DNA of 64,000 nucleotides, from positions 248,001 to 312,000 of the forward strand of contig CAKMXJ010000039.1 of assembly GCA_928724745.1 (NCBI GenBank), read 5' to 3'. This DNA is from Anthracocystis setariae (Eukaryota; Basidiomycota; Ustilaginomycetes; Ustilaginales; Ustilaginaceae). Made by a program: the position numbers and the translations under genes. Positions 44,736 through 54,215 of the stretch are shown here, in pieces; position 1 is the stretch's first letter; each line of letters begins with the position of its first letter. A model generated the notes under the pieces. That model searched no databases. It was not told the DNA's origin and saw nothing but the letters and a program-made list of their open reading frames with translations.

Positions 44736-45440
44736 ATGAAGCTGACCGCCTTTGCAACGACGATCGCCACTGTTGCCGGGCTGGCGCACTCGGCGCCTGT
44801 CGAGAAGCGCCAGTCGGGCGTGCAGGGATTTGATATTTCCGGCTATCAACCCAACCCTGACTTCTCGTCGGCTGTCGCCAACGGAGCGCAGTTTGTCATC
44901 ATCAAGGCGACCGAAGGGACCTCGTACACGTCTTCCTCCTTCTCTTCGCAGTACGAGGGAGCCACCAACGCGGGCCTGATCCGCGGCGCCTACCACTTTG
45001 CTCATCCCGACAGTTCGTCGGGCGCAGATCAGGCCAACTTCTTCCTGTCGAATGGCGGAGGTTGGACCAACGACGGGATCACGCTGCCAGGGATGATCGA
45101 TCTCGAGAGTGTCAGCGGTAGCCCCACATGCTATGGTCTCTCGAGCGACGATCTGGTGAGCTGGATTCAGGATTTCGGTAACACGTACCAGGCCAGCACA
45201 GGACGATACCCGATGATCTACACCAATGCAGGTTGGTGGAACCAGTGCGTTGCCAGCAGCGCTTTTGCCGCCAACTACCCGCTCGTGGTGGCCAACTATG
45301 GCGTCAGCAGCCCCCGCATCCCATCGGGCTTCCAGTACTACTCGTTCTGGCAGTACGCCGACTCAGGCACCTTCCCCGGTGACCAGGACGTCTGGAACGG
45401 CGACTACGCCAGTCTGCAGACCTTTGCTAGCGGTAGTTGA
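44736..45440 (+). CDS. secreted GH25 lysozyme (Chalaropsis-type muramidase)
   Basis: Single exon, 234 residues. A signal peptide (about 1-19) is followed by a short propeptide ending in a Kex2 site (VEKRQ, residues 22-26). The GH25 barrel begins GVQGFDISGYQ with Asp33, and the catalytic DxE motif is in MIDLESVSG (Asp122, Glu124). The closing motif FWQYADSGTFPG is also present. The enzyme hydrolyses the beta-1,4 bond between N-acetylmuramic acid and N-acetylglucosamine in bacterial peptidoglycan. Fungi lack this polymer, so the target is other microbes or food. A secreted GH25 of the smut-related yeast Moesziomyces has been shown to suppress the oomycete Albugo, so a role in competition on plant surfaces is plausible. 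The longer frame upstream starts at GTG and was rejected. Confidence 0.95.
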   Translation: MKLTAFATTIATVAGLAHSAPVEKRQSGVQGFDISGYQPNPDFSSAVANGAQFVIIKATEGTSYTSSSFSSQYEGATNAGLIRGAYHFAHPDSSSGADQANFFLSNGGGWTNDGITLPGMIDLESVSGSPTCYGLSSDDLVSWIQDFGNTYQASTGRYPMIYTNAGWWNQCVASSAFAANYPLVVANYGVSSPRIPSGFQYYSFWQYADSGTFPGDQDVWNGDYASLQTFASGS

Positions 45441-46186
45441 AAGAGTGTAGATCCTCTGTATATAATACTCTCCGCCATGCTTGACAAGGTGAGATTTGAA
45501 TCTAACATTGAGAATGGGTGCCAGACGAGATGTGCATGAAAACTTGGGAAGGCTGCAGGAGTGGATTGAGCACGTTACACCCTCTGCTGGATTGCAAGGG
45601 TGAGCACGTTCTGCCCGTCAATTCAAAATGCACAATTGCTATGCAAGCACGGACTCATTTTTCTTTTTCTTTTTTCCTCTTTTTTTGGCGTTAAAGCTCA
45701 GCACAGCAGCACAGCGATTCAGCGCTGGTCTCGGTGAAATTGCGAAAAAAAAAAAAAAAACCCCCAATGGCAGCACTCGTGCCGTTGCTCATTTGCTTTG
45801 TCCACCTCAGTCGATTTGTCACCTACCTTTGTGTGCAGACTGAGCGACGGCCTTCTTCATCACTTTCCACCACCCCCTACACCATCGCATCCTTGCCGGT
45901 CGACTCTTCCGCTTTCCCCGCCGTCGACCGTGCATTCGCGCGCGATACACTGCATCATCTGGTCTCGTGTGCTTTCTAAACAGAAGCACAGCTCTGTTGC
46001 GCGTCGCGTATTTCCATCGTGCATCCTCGTCCTGCCCGTACTCTACGCTCGGCACCGTTTCTCGGAAGCATCATCTCGTTCCATTTCTAGCATAAGGCCA
46101 AGACCCCTCCGCATTTATCTCTACGACCAGCTCGCCGTCACTGCAACCCCCACTTCGGCATTTGCAGCGTCACTGTGCACAGAACC
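45441..46186. other. intergenic region
   Basis: Lysozyme 3' flank and cyclin leader. It contains a T-rich patch (45658-45687), A16 at 45745-45760 followed by CCCCC, and a CT-rich leader before 46187. No gene seen. Confidence 0.6.
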
Positions 46187-48274
46187 ATGCTCGAGGCTAG
46201 TCCAGAGTGTTCTTCCGCTGCCTCACCACCAGCATCTTCACAGTCCTCTTCTGTGGGGTCTTGCTACACCTCCACCTCTTCCCAAGCTGCCCTCCACGCC
46301 CGATCAGCCCTCTCCGACCCTTCCTCCAACGCAACTAGTCCAGCCAGCGCCTACGACCGATCGTCCAACCACCCTCACGCCGCTGACCTCGCCAAGCGAC
46401 TTCCACACTCGGCTGAAGCTAGATCTGCTCGCCCTCTCCAAGCCAATACATCAGCAAGCAGCCCTCATACAGCTTTTTCCAACAACCCAGCTTCGTTTGC
46501 TTGGACCACCTCTCCTCGCGACCCTTACACACGCCCCACCCCAATGACCTCTCCTTCCAACGCCACCTACTCGTCCTACGATTCTCGTGACTTTAACCGG
46601 GTCGGTCCATCGCACACCACAGCGATCAGCTACCTGTCTCAGTCACCCCATCTCTACCAGCCCGGCGGAAGTCCAGACAACAACCGTGGACCTGCGCCCA
46701 AAGCGCGACGTACCAGCCCCGGTGGTTCGCGCGCCTCTGGCAATCTGTACCCGACACCCACGTCGACTACCCGCAAAGAAAGTCATTCGTCGCAACACCA
46801 TACCGCTGCATCCCATCCCCTGCCGTCGGCTTCGAGGTCGCCCTACTCGAGCACCAGCGTTCCCTCGAGCACGCACACTTCTTCCTCCGATACAGCCACC
46901 ATGTCGCAGCCAGCCATGCACGCGGCAGGCGAATGGCGCTCAGAGAACACAGCCATCGATACTGGCTCCTTCCGATCCACAGATCACTCCGCTGGCGGAC
47001 CTAGTGGCTGGCAGAGTGCCCGGCATCCGCACGAGCCGGTCGCAGCCACATCCTCTTCTTCCAACATGCTTTCGCCGCGCACGAGAGGCGATGGTAGCCA
47101 TCTTGGCTCTGCTGTTGCTATCCGACGCCCTTCGATCCCCTCTCCTGCGGTGTCGTCGAGCTCTTCCAAGGACCACAGCGCATTCAGCAAATCCAAGCCG
47201 CCATCATCGCTGCCCAAGATGGATCTTGCCACCTTTCCGTCCCAGGACCTGCTCAAAATCCTCGCCGCTCTGCTTTCCGAGATCGCCACCGCCAACGATG
47301 ACTTTCAGCCAGATGGAAGCCACGATGCTTCGCGAAGCAGAAAGGGAGCCCGCAGCCGAGACCGTTCCGGTCAGACCACTCCCGCCGAATCGAGCGACGT
47401 TTCCATGCATAACTACGCAGCTCCTCCAGGGTCGCATCTCTCCTTCAGTGACGCGCGACGACCTTCTGTGACCACAGCAGCTTTGGGCGCGCTCGCGACC
47501 CCTTCGAGTACCTTGTGCTTTCATGCCCGCAATGTGCCGAGCATCAGCATCGAGTCGTACCTTTTGCGTATTCTCAAGTACTGCCCGACTACCAACGAAG
47601 TCTTCTTGAGCTTGCTCGTCTACTTTGACCGCATGAGCAGGATGGGCACCGGAGCCAAGCCTGGCGCCAACGGAGAGGGAGGACAAGTTGCCGGCGAAGC
47701 GGCAGGTTTGCCTCGCGCCGTGGAGAGAGCCACTGGTCATTCGGACGCCGGACACGATGCAGCTACCAGACAAGCTGACCCGGGTGCTTCCTCTTTGTCG
47801 GCCAAGCAAGAGCAGACGCATACGCATCCAGGCATTCGTGGTTTCGCCATCGATAGCTACAATGTCCATCGACTCGTGATCGCAGGCGTGACCGTAGCCA
47901 GCAAGTTTTTCAGCGATGTCTTTTACACCAACAGTCGGTACGCCAAAGTGGGAGGTTTGCCTCCGCACGAGCTCAACCAGCTCGAGCTGCAGTTTCTGCT
48001 GCTCAACGACTTTCGCCTGACCATCGCGCTCGAAGAGATGCAGCGGTATGCTGACCAGTTGCTCATGTACGGAAGCGGCCGACCGGAGATGGTCAAGATG
48101 ACCAAAAGTCTGTCGCCTGTCGTCGCCGCCTCGAGCAGTGGGGCAGACCACCGAGCTGCCACAGGCGAAGCCAAGGCGGATGGTGCCTCAACCATGCCTT
48201 CGACGAGCTCCAACGGTGCCGATCGTGCGCAGACCGATGCCCAAGGCGATGTCAACATGTCGGACACACAGTGA
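46187..48274 (+). CDS. Pho80-like cyclin with long disordered N-terminus
   Basis: Single exon, 695 residues from the ATG at 46187 (the longer frame starts GTG). The first 440 residues are Ser/Thr/His/Pro-rich and probably disordered. The cyclin fold starts near 448 with VPSISIESYLLRILKYCP and continues LLVYFDRMSRMG. A Gly/Ala-rich insert of about 65 residues then interrupts the box before GFAIDSYNVHRLVIAGVTVA, SKFFSDVFYTNSRYAKVGGL and LEFL-type LQFLLLNDFRL near 615. These features match Pho80/Pcl6/Pcl7 cyclins, which bind the Pho85 kinase and act in phosphate sensing, glycogen control or polarity. Which branch this one serves cannot be told from sequence. Confidence 0.9.
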   Translation: MLEASPECSSAASPPASSQSSSVGSCYTSTSSQAALHARSALSDPSSNATSPASAYDRSSNHPHAADLAKRLPHSAEARSARPLQANTSASSPHTAFSNNPASFAWTTSPRDPYTRPTPMTSPSNATYSSYDSRDFNRVGPSHTTAISYLSQSPHLYQPGGSPDNNRGPAPKARRTSPGGSRASGNLYPTPTSTTRKESHSSQHHTAASHPLPSASRSPYSSTSVPSSTHTSSSDTATMSQPAMHAAGEWRSENTAIDTGSFRSTDHSAGGPSGWQSARHPHEPVAATSSSSNMLSPRTRGDGSHLGSAVAIRRPSIPSPAVSSSSSKDHSAFSKSKPPSSLPKMDLATFPSQDLLKILAALLSEIATANDDFQPDGSHDASRSRKGARSRDRSGQTTPAESSDVSMHNYAAPPGSHLSFSDARRPSVTTAALGALATPSSTLCFHARNVPSISIESYLLRILKYCPTTNEVFLSLLVYFDRMSRMGTGAKPGANGEGGQVAGEAAGLPRAVERATGHSDAGHDAATRQADPGASSLSAKQEQTHTHPGIRGFAIDSYNVHRLVIAGVTVASKFFSDVFYTNSRYAKVGGLPPHELNQLELQFLLLNDFRLTIALEEMQRYADQLLMYGSGRPEMVKMTKSLSPVVAASSSGADHRAATGEAKADGASTMPSTSSNGADRAQTDAQGDVNMSDTQ

Positions 48275-49477
48275 TTGCTGCGGCCCACCCACTACGCACT
48301 CGATACCCATGGAGAAGATCACTATTTATCGATACCCTCCCATCACATGCTGCCATTCATAGTACAGTCCCGTCGGTGCGTGCTGAGCTGATTGTAGCAC
48401 ACTCATCCCAGACCTACCTGGCTCTGGATTCGTCTCACTTTGTATTTCTGCATTTTAGCAACTACGCCAATTGAACCGTATCTTTGTGCAAGGGATGAGG
48501 ATTCACGCGGTTGAGCATCCTAGCGGAGCCGGCCCGTCTCTGGTAGCAGTACGTTGCGAGGGTCGAGGCAGAACGCGAATCGCGGGGGTGGGGGCTACTG
48601 GCGCAGGTTGGGATGTGTGTGTGCCTTCTGCTTGTTCGATTTCAAAGGAAGTGCTGCGCAAGATAAGGGTAAGACGGTCGGAAGATAGCGTCAGAGGCAG
48701 GATCGTCTTTTGGCGATGGGATTTGTTTGGATGCGCTTGAACGTGGTCCCTGGAGTGCGCACGGCGGGAACACACAATGGATTCCGCATATTGGGGATGC
48801 ACCGACGCAGTCATCGTTCCCACGCTATTGTGCCACTTCCAACATCGTCACAGTGTGAGCCGCTGCTGTTGAAAACGGCTGCCCAACGGTGTTGATCGGG
48901 TCCTGCAAGCAGATAAGAACAAAGAGAGAAAAAAAGGGGAAAAATAAAAATAAAATAAAACAATGTTTTGGAACCGAATGTATAAATAAATGCACTTGTC
49001 AACAGACTGCTGCTCTGTCCATACGCTCGTCCGTTCTTGTCTCTTGGCTGGTCGGTGTCCGAGACGTCGAGAACGCCGAATTCACAATCGCTCGCCATCA
49101 CCACGGATCGTCTTCCAAACCGGAACCACGCTCCCGGTGCCACTCGGAAGCCAAAGATCATGTCAGTACATCGTAGTAATCGTGCACGTTGACTTGCCAA
49201 GACCCCGACGGCTGGTACAAACCATCTCCCCAAGTCGGGTACCGTTCAGCGCTGTACCGTACTTTCGCCTCTTCCAGAACAACGGAAAACTTTGGAGCTG
49301 CCGCGTTGCAGAGTTCGACACGGTGGATGGACCGATCCGTGGCTCGGACGATGCCAAACGCTCGGCAAGCCTACTGACGGCTGCAGCCTGTCCTTGTCGA
49401 CCCGCCTTCTCTGATTGGGTCGACTGGAGCTCGTAGCATCGGAGTGGGAACGGTCATGCAGCGGGGCGCTAGTATCG

Positions 49478-49499
49478 AAAAAAAAAAAAAAAAAAAAAA
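49478..49499 (+). repeat. poly(A) tract, 22 nt
   Basis: An uninterrupted A22 in the spacer between the cyclin and HMG-box genes, close to a CTG repeat at 49514. Confidence 0.9.
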
Positions 49500-49513
49500 T
49501 TGCCGAACCGAAC

Positions 49514-49532
49514 CTGCTGCTGCTGCTGCTGC
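49514..49532 (+). repeat. (CTG)n microsatellite
   Basis: Six tandem CTG units in the spacer upstream of the HMG-box gene. Confidence 0.8.
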
Positions 49533-50065
49533 AGGTGCCGTTTGCGCTGCTCTTGTTCCATTGTATTTGTAGCGATGGCATCCGGCAATGTCAGTCCACC
49601 GGTCAATCTGTCGCGCTTCTGCATTGTCGACTCCCCGTGTCCATTGTTCTTTTGCTGCAACTGAAACACCGTTTCGCAGAGCGATTTCACTCAGTGCACC
49701 CGTCATGCTTCTGATTTCACAGACTGCCCCTCAGATTTTGATTTCATAGAATAACCCTCCTATCCCTGCCAAACACGTCAACTCTGGCCATTTTTGCAAT
49801 AAAATTGTTTTTTCTTTTTCTTTTTTTTTCCATCTATTTCCTGGGCAGACTGTGCAATACCACCTGCATGGGGTGCACCGAGTGAAATCGCTCCCGTTTC
49901 GCAACTTATCGATCCGACTTGTCTCGGAATCGGACCATTGTTCTGTGACCTGAAAATCGGTTCGGTCTTGCGCAGAACCCCTTGACGCTAAGGAGTGCAG
50001 TTCGTCACCATGTAGGGACGTTCCATTCTTGTCGTTTTCCTTGACCCACCTTGCTGAAATCACGC

Positions 50066-50074
50066 CCCCTTTGT
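50066..50074 (-). promoter_or_regulatory. PRE-like site
   Basis: CCCCTTTGT on the plus strand, ACAAAGGGG on the minus strand: one mismatch to the smut pheromone response element ACAAAGGGA. Confidence 0.45.
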
Positions 50075-50373
50075 GCGCACAAAGCATTCAACGGCACAAA
50101 CGGGCTTGTCGTCTCCCCACCTTCATAAGTTGGGTTCTCACATCTTGCCGTGGCGCTTTCGGTCCCCATCGACGTTCCGACCCGTTCGAGCCGATTGAGA
50201 GCGCGCCACCGAAAGTCTACCCTACCAAGGCGGTTTCATGGCGACCTGAGTGCGCATGGCAGCATGAATTCTACGTCCAATTTGGACCTGCAGCATCTTT
50301 TGGCTTCTTATTGTTCAGGCCGGTCAAGTGCCGAATCGTTTGCCTTTCGTCGCATGGCTGCATTGGAATTGGG

Positions 50374-50382
50374 TCCCTTTGT
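50374..50382 (-). promoter_or_regulatory. perfect pheromone response element match
   Basis: TCCCTTTGT on the plus strand is ACAAAGGGA on the minus strand, identical to the U. maydis PRE bound by the HMG-box protein Prf1. It lies 675 bases upstream of the HMG-box gene ATG. Confidence 0.6.
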
Positions 50383-50390
50383 CTCGGTTG

Positions 50391-50399
50391 CCCCTTTGT
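50391..50399 (-). promoter_or_regulatory. PRE-like site
   Basis: ACAAAGGGG on the minus strand, 17 bases from the perfect PRE and in the same orientation. Confidence 0.5.
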
Positions 50400-50868
50400 C
50401 TGCCGGCTTGCTCGAGCGCATTGGTTCGTTCCATTGTTTCGACGACGGTGTGGCGCGGATTCCTAAGTTTGCAACTAGCTCCTGCAGATCCAATGGTTGT
50501 GGTTGCGGGGCTGCGGGGCTATCTCTGCAGGCAGCTCGAGCCAAGGCGAGTGGAGAGCGTCTCCTGCCATCCGCTTTCGCTCCATCGTCGGGAGGCGCAT
50601 CGTCATTGCTTGTAAAGAGAGATCCGCTTTCTCTCTCAACGCCCATCTATCTTCATTGATGCATTGACCTTGCAACTCGATCGCATTGTTTGTACTTCGA
50701 ATTCATGCTCGTATGCATCGAAAAGAGTTGTGCCTCCATGCGTCGTCTCAAGGTTATGGTTGCGCCCACTTTTGACTCGAACATGGTCCCAAGGCACCCT
50801 TTCCACTTCATTTGTGCCTTGAATGTCGAGCAAAGCTTGGGCATGTGTCAAGCGCTCTGACCCCTTCT

Positions 50869-50877
50869 CCCCTTTGT
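50869..50877 (-). promoter_or_regulatory. PRE-like site
   Basis: ACAAAGGGG on the minus strand, about 180 bases upstream of the HMG-box gene ATG. Confidence 0.45.
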
Positions 50878-51056
50878 CTTGGCTGATTGTCTCGAATACC
50901 AACCGCTTTGTGTACTTATTGACAGCTCCATGGTCCAGGCGTAGCCCCAATGTCCATCTCTTCGTCTTTCCTGCCAGCGTCTCCCCTTTCGCTGCTTTCA
51001 AAGAAACGTAGCAGCAGTTACTTGCTTTCTTTTCGATCAAAATCAACGCCGTCACC

Positions 51057-53495
51057 ATGCGCAGCCACCCTAGGCAGGCCGGTGCAACGTCTCAGAGGAT
51101 GGCGGGCAACACGATCACCTCGAAGGCCACTCAGGAGCGTGGTGCCATGGACCTCTTCCATGGCTGGACACCAGCCTCCTCTACGGCTGTGGCTTCAGAA
51201 GAAGACAGCGCCTTCGCCACTCCCATCAAGCGATCCTGTTCCCAAGAGGCATTCGATTGCGACGTACCACCTCGATTTCAATCCATCGCCTTCCCAAAGC
51301 GAGACACGGCGTCGGCCGTCTCACTCGACCAGGCTGTCAAGGACGATGGCCAAGTCTATCTCAAGAACGGCAAGCGCGTCCCTCCTTCTAAGCGGCCAGG
51401 CGTTTCGCATGCCAAAAAGACGCCACCCAATCACATCAAGCGACCGCGCAACGCCTACATCATCTTCCGGTCTCACACTGTGTCACAAAAGCTGATCCCC
51501 AAGGAGATCGAGCACGATCATCGCAACATCAGTCGTATCATCGCCCACATGTGGAAGAGTCTGTCCTCGGAAGACCGCGCCCACTACGAGCAGATCGCAA
51601 AGGACGAGAAAGAGCAGCACAAGGCGCTCTATCCCGATTACCGCTATCAACCTACCACGCGTCGGACCAATGTCTGCAAACGCAACGTCAAGAAGCTCGA
51701 AAACGGAGAGGAAGAGTGCCAAGAGATCGCCGACATCATCCTCAAGGCCCAAGGAAAGCAAGGCGTAGTGCTCCGACGCGAAGCTTCTCCGCCCAGCAAG
51801 CGAGCCAGAGAAGATGCTCAGCCTCGACCTCGAAAGCGCACCAAGAAGCCAGCCAATTCCGCGTCTCCTGGTGCCGAGCCATCGCTCCCCGCCGTCTTCC
51901 TGCATCCCTCGCCTTCGTCCTCGCCAGGCGGCGATGGTCACCGAGGCAATCATACGCCTTCGCCAGAGCCTTTGCGACTGGAATCCCGAACTCCTCCGGC
52001 GGAGGATGCCAGGGCTTTTGCTTCCAACGCACCCAGCCCAGTCTCAGGGGAACGCAGAGCTTCTTCGGCCCCTGTGTTGCGAGCTTGCTCGCCTCCGCCG
52101 CCTTTCGAAATGGCGTCGGAACAGCCGATGATCGGCGAATCCGATGGTGGATCGCTTGCTTCGTCTGGACCCGTCGGCTTCTCTTCGGGCATTCCCACCG
52201 GCAGTTCGGAGGACGCCGTCATGCCAGCCCCGACCTGGAGGGCCAGACGGCCGCAACCGCTTCCGCTCTCGCATTCCTGGGAGCCATGCTCGTATGACGA
52301 TCAATCGCTGCCTTCGCCTCGTTCTTTCGACCCTTTCGGGCTCGCCAAGCAAGCCATGGTGCGTCCTCGTACCGCCATGCCCTCGACGCCCAGCTCGGGT
52401 TCTTTCCGAGGCTTCTTCCATCCATGGGCCTACGAGCACGCCAACGAGACCATGCTCGTCTCGCCGATGACCGCCTCGTTCCTCGATATCCGAAGGCGCA
52501 GCTCTCTCGCCCGTTCCGGTCTGGTCGCTAGCCGTCATCATGCATCCACCGCTCCGGAGTCAGCCAGCCATGCTGCTACCAGGGACATGGCTGTGGACGG
52601 ATCTCTTGTTCCGATGGGCGCCACAGCTGCGCATGAGGATCCGCTGTTCGAGCAAGCGGCTCGAGCTGCCGAGATGAGTCTGGAAGCGGATGGACCCACC
52701 AGCCATCTCGACGAGGCTCCCGTCTTTGCGTTCGATCCGGCCCTCGAGGGCGAGGGAGGAGGGCCGATCCCTTCCTCGGGCCACGAAGTGCAGTCGGCAT
52801 CCCAGACGCTTCCGCCCCCTTCGGCTTGGCAGAGCCACCACAACATCAGCCCTCGTCCGTCGTTCTCGGGCAGCACGCTTGCAGCCGCCGCGCGGGATTG
52901 GGCCAGCATCAAGAGGCGTCGAGGCAGGCACGAGGCTCGAAGCGGGATCGAAGCGGTGGACGAATCGACCGAGGCGTGGTCGCAGAATGCGGTCCACTGT
53001 TCAGAATCGAAGAGCGAGGCGTCTCAGCATGACACGGACAAGCCGATGCTGTCCACGCTTCAAGAATCGGTCGAACGAGCGGTGACGCTGGCGCTTGGAA
53101 AAGAGGATGGGTCCGGCGCCGATGCAGAGCGCAATGCGATTGTGCAGCAGATCCTGTCGTCGTTGAGCGCGGATCTCTTACCGCATCGACCCACGTATAG
53201 CGATGCGCAAGAAGCAGAAACAACTCCTCACGGCTATAGCGAGCCTCGGAGAGTGTCGTTCTCAAGGGGAGGCGAGCGTTTCAAGAGCAAAGCTCCATCA
53301 CCGAGAGGCGAGTCCCATCGTAAGGGAGCGCTGCGCGCGCCATACGCGTCTACATCGCAGTTCCATGTCGCTACGGACGGACACAAGGGTCTCAAACCTT
53401 TGCCTTCGCCGCTGCAGCTCGTCCTGTCGAATCATCGTGATATGCCCTCCGATTTCTATCCCCACCACTACCCTTCGTCCCAGCATTGCAGTTAG
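51057..53495 (+). CDS. Ste11-like HMG-box transcription factor, possible Prf1
   Basis: Single exon, 812 residues. One HMG box at about residues 126-200 (IKRPRNAYIIFRSH, then ISRIIAHMWKSL and a basic YRYQPTTRRT tail) is of the mating-type/Ste11 class, which binds DNA sequence-specifically. The remaining 600 residues are Ser/Pro-rich with many SP and TP dipeptides, possible MAP-kinase sites, and basic patches such as SPPSKRARE and RPRKRTKKP that could be nuclear signals. In U. maydis, Prf1 is an HMG-box protein of similar size. It binds ACAAAGGGA elements, including in its own promoter, and activates mating-type genes under MAPK and PKA control. The long upstream spacer with four PRE-like sites fits that. 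Rop1 or another HMG paralogue is the main alternative, so no symbol is given. Confidence 0.85.
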   Translation: MRSHPRQAGATSQRMAGNTITSKATQERGAMDLFHGWTPASSTAVASEEDSAFATPIKRSCSQEAFDCDVPPRFQSIAFPKRDTASAVSLDQAVKDDGQVYLKNGKRVPPSKRPGVSHAKKTPPNHIKRPRNAYIIFRSHTVSQKLIPKEIEHDHRNISRIIAHMWKSLSSEDRAHYEQIAKDEKEQHKALYPDYRYQPTTRRTNVCKRNVKKLENGEEECQEIADIILKAQGKQGVVLRREASPPSKRAREDAQPRPRKRTKKPANSASPGAEPSLPAVFLHPSPSSSPGGDGHRGNHTPSPEPLRLESRTPPAEDARAFASNAPSPVSGERRASSAPVLRACSPPPPFEMASEQPMIGESDGGSLASSGPVGFSSGIPTGSSEDAVMPAPTWRARRPQPLPLSHSWEPCSYDDQSLPSPRSFDPFGLAKQAMVRPRTAMPSTPSSGSFRGFFHPWAYEHANETMLVSPMTASFLDIRRRSSLARSGLVASRHHASTAPESASHAATRDMAVDGSLVPMGATAAHEDPLFEQAARAAEMSLEADGPTSHLDEAPVFAFDPALEGEGGGPIPSSGHEVQSASQTLPPPSAWQSHHNISPRPSFSGSTLAAAARDWASIKRRRGRHEARSGIEAVDESTEAWSQNAVHCSESKSEASQHDTDKPMLSTLQESVERAVTLALGKEDGSGADAERNAIVQQILSSLSADLLPHRPTYSDAQEAETTPHGYSEPRRVSFSRGGERFKSKAPSPRGESHRKGALRAPYASTSQFHVATDGHKGLKPLPSPLQLVLSNHRDMPSDFYPHHYPSSQHCS

Positions 53496-54215
53496 ATAGT
53501 ACACCATAGAAAGCCTCTTTCCTTCACCATCACAGTCATCGATGTCTCTCTAATTTTCTTTATTTACGTCGTTTTAATCTTTGTGGTTTCTTACAAAGCT
53601 TTCCAAGAGCTGTCTAAGCCCGTCTTTGGCGGCCAACGGATTGTGCCAGCAGATGCAGATGCGAAGCTTCATTGAATGGGCTCGTCGATGGGCCAGCAAC
53701 GATTTGGTTTGCTGTTTGAATGTCCAGCCAGGTATCAGGGTTCAAGACCGTTCTCGCTGGTCATGGTTTGACGCTTGTGCAACTAAGGCTCACACCGAGC
53801 TTTGAGCTGCAGGACTTTTGAGTTCTTGACAGGTGTCAAGAATTTTAAATTGAGTGTTACGTTGAAAGGATCTTTTTCCTTTGGGCCAGTATGTTAGACC
53901 GCATGAGAGCAGGCGGGGCTGTCAGCAGATCACGTGCAAGTGATTTAAAACTGTAAAAAAAAGATCATTGACCGAAACAGAGCCAAATCGAATGCGTGGT
54001 CGAGAATTTCGAATCGCAGCCAAGCCGAGCCAACGCCCTGTCGAATCAACGCGGTCAGAGCAGGCAGAGAAGGCAGAGGTGGGTAGGCATCCATTCGACA
54101 TAGCAGACACTCGACTCCGTGTGCCGGAGACAGTTGGAGCCGCACCCAGTGTTCATCCTCTCGCGATCCACCTTGACACCGACATCCATCAAGATCATAT
54201 CGCATATCCCTCAAG
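53496..54215. other. intergenic region
   Basis: HMG-box gene 3' flank and RPS4 promoter with its non-coding first exon. A perfect 20-base palindrome lies at 53823-53842. No gene seen. Confidence 0.6.
53823..53842. repeat. perfect inverted repeat, 9-bp arms
   Basis: TTCTTGACA-GG-TGTCAAGAA followed by TTTTAAAT. It may be a regulator site or a small terminator-like hairpin in the 3' flank of the HMG-box gene. Function unknown. Confidence 0.75.

Larger units (their letters stand above)
48275..51056. other. long regulatory spacer upstream of the HMG-box gene
   Basis: 2.8 kb. It contains A22 (49478-49499), a CTG repeat (49514-49532), T-rich patches near 49806-49830, and four ACAAAGGG(A/G) sites, all on the minus strand, between 50066 and 50877. 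Several small upstream frames exist but none is convincing. Confidence 0.55.
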
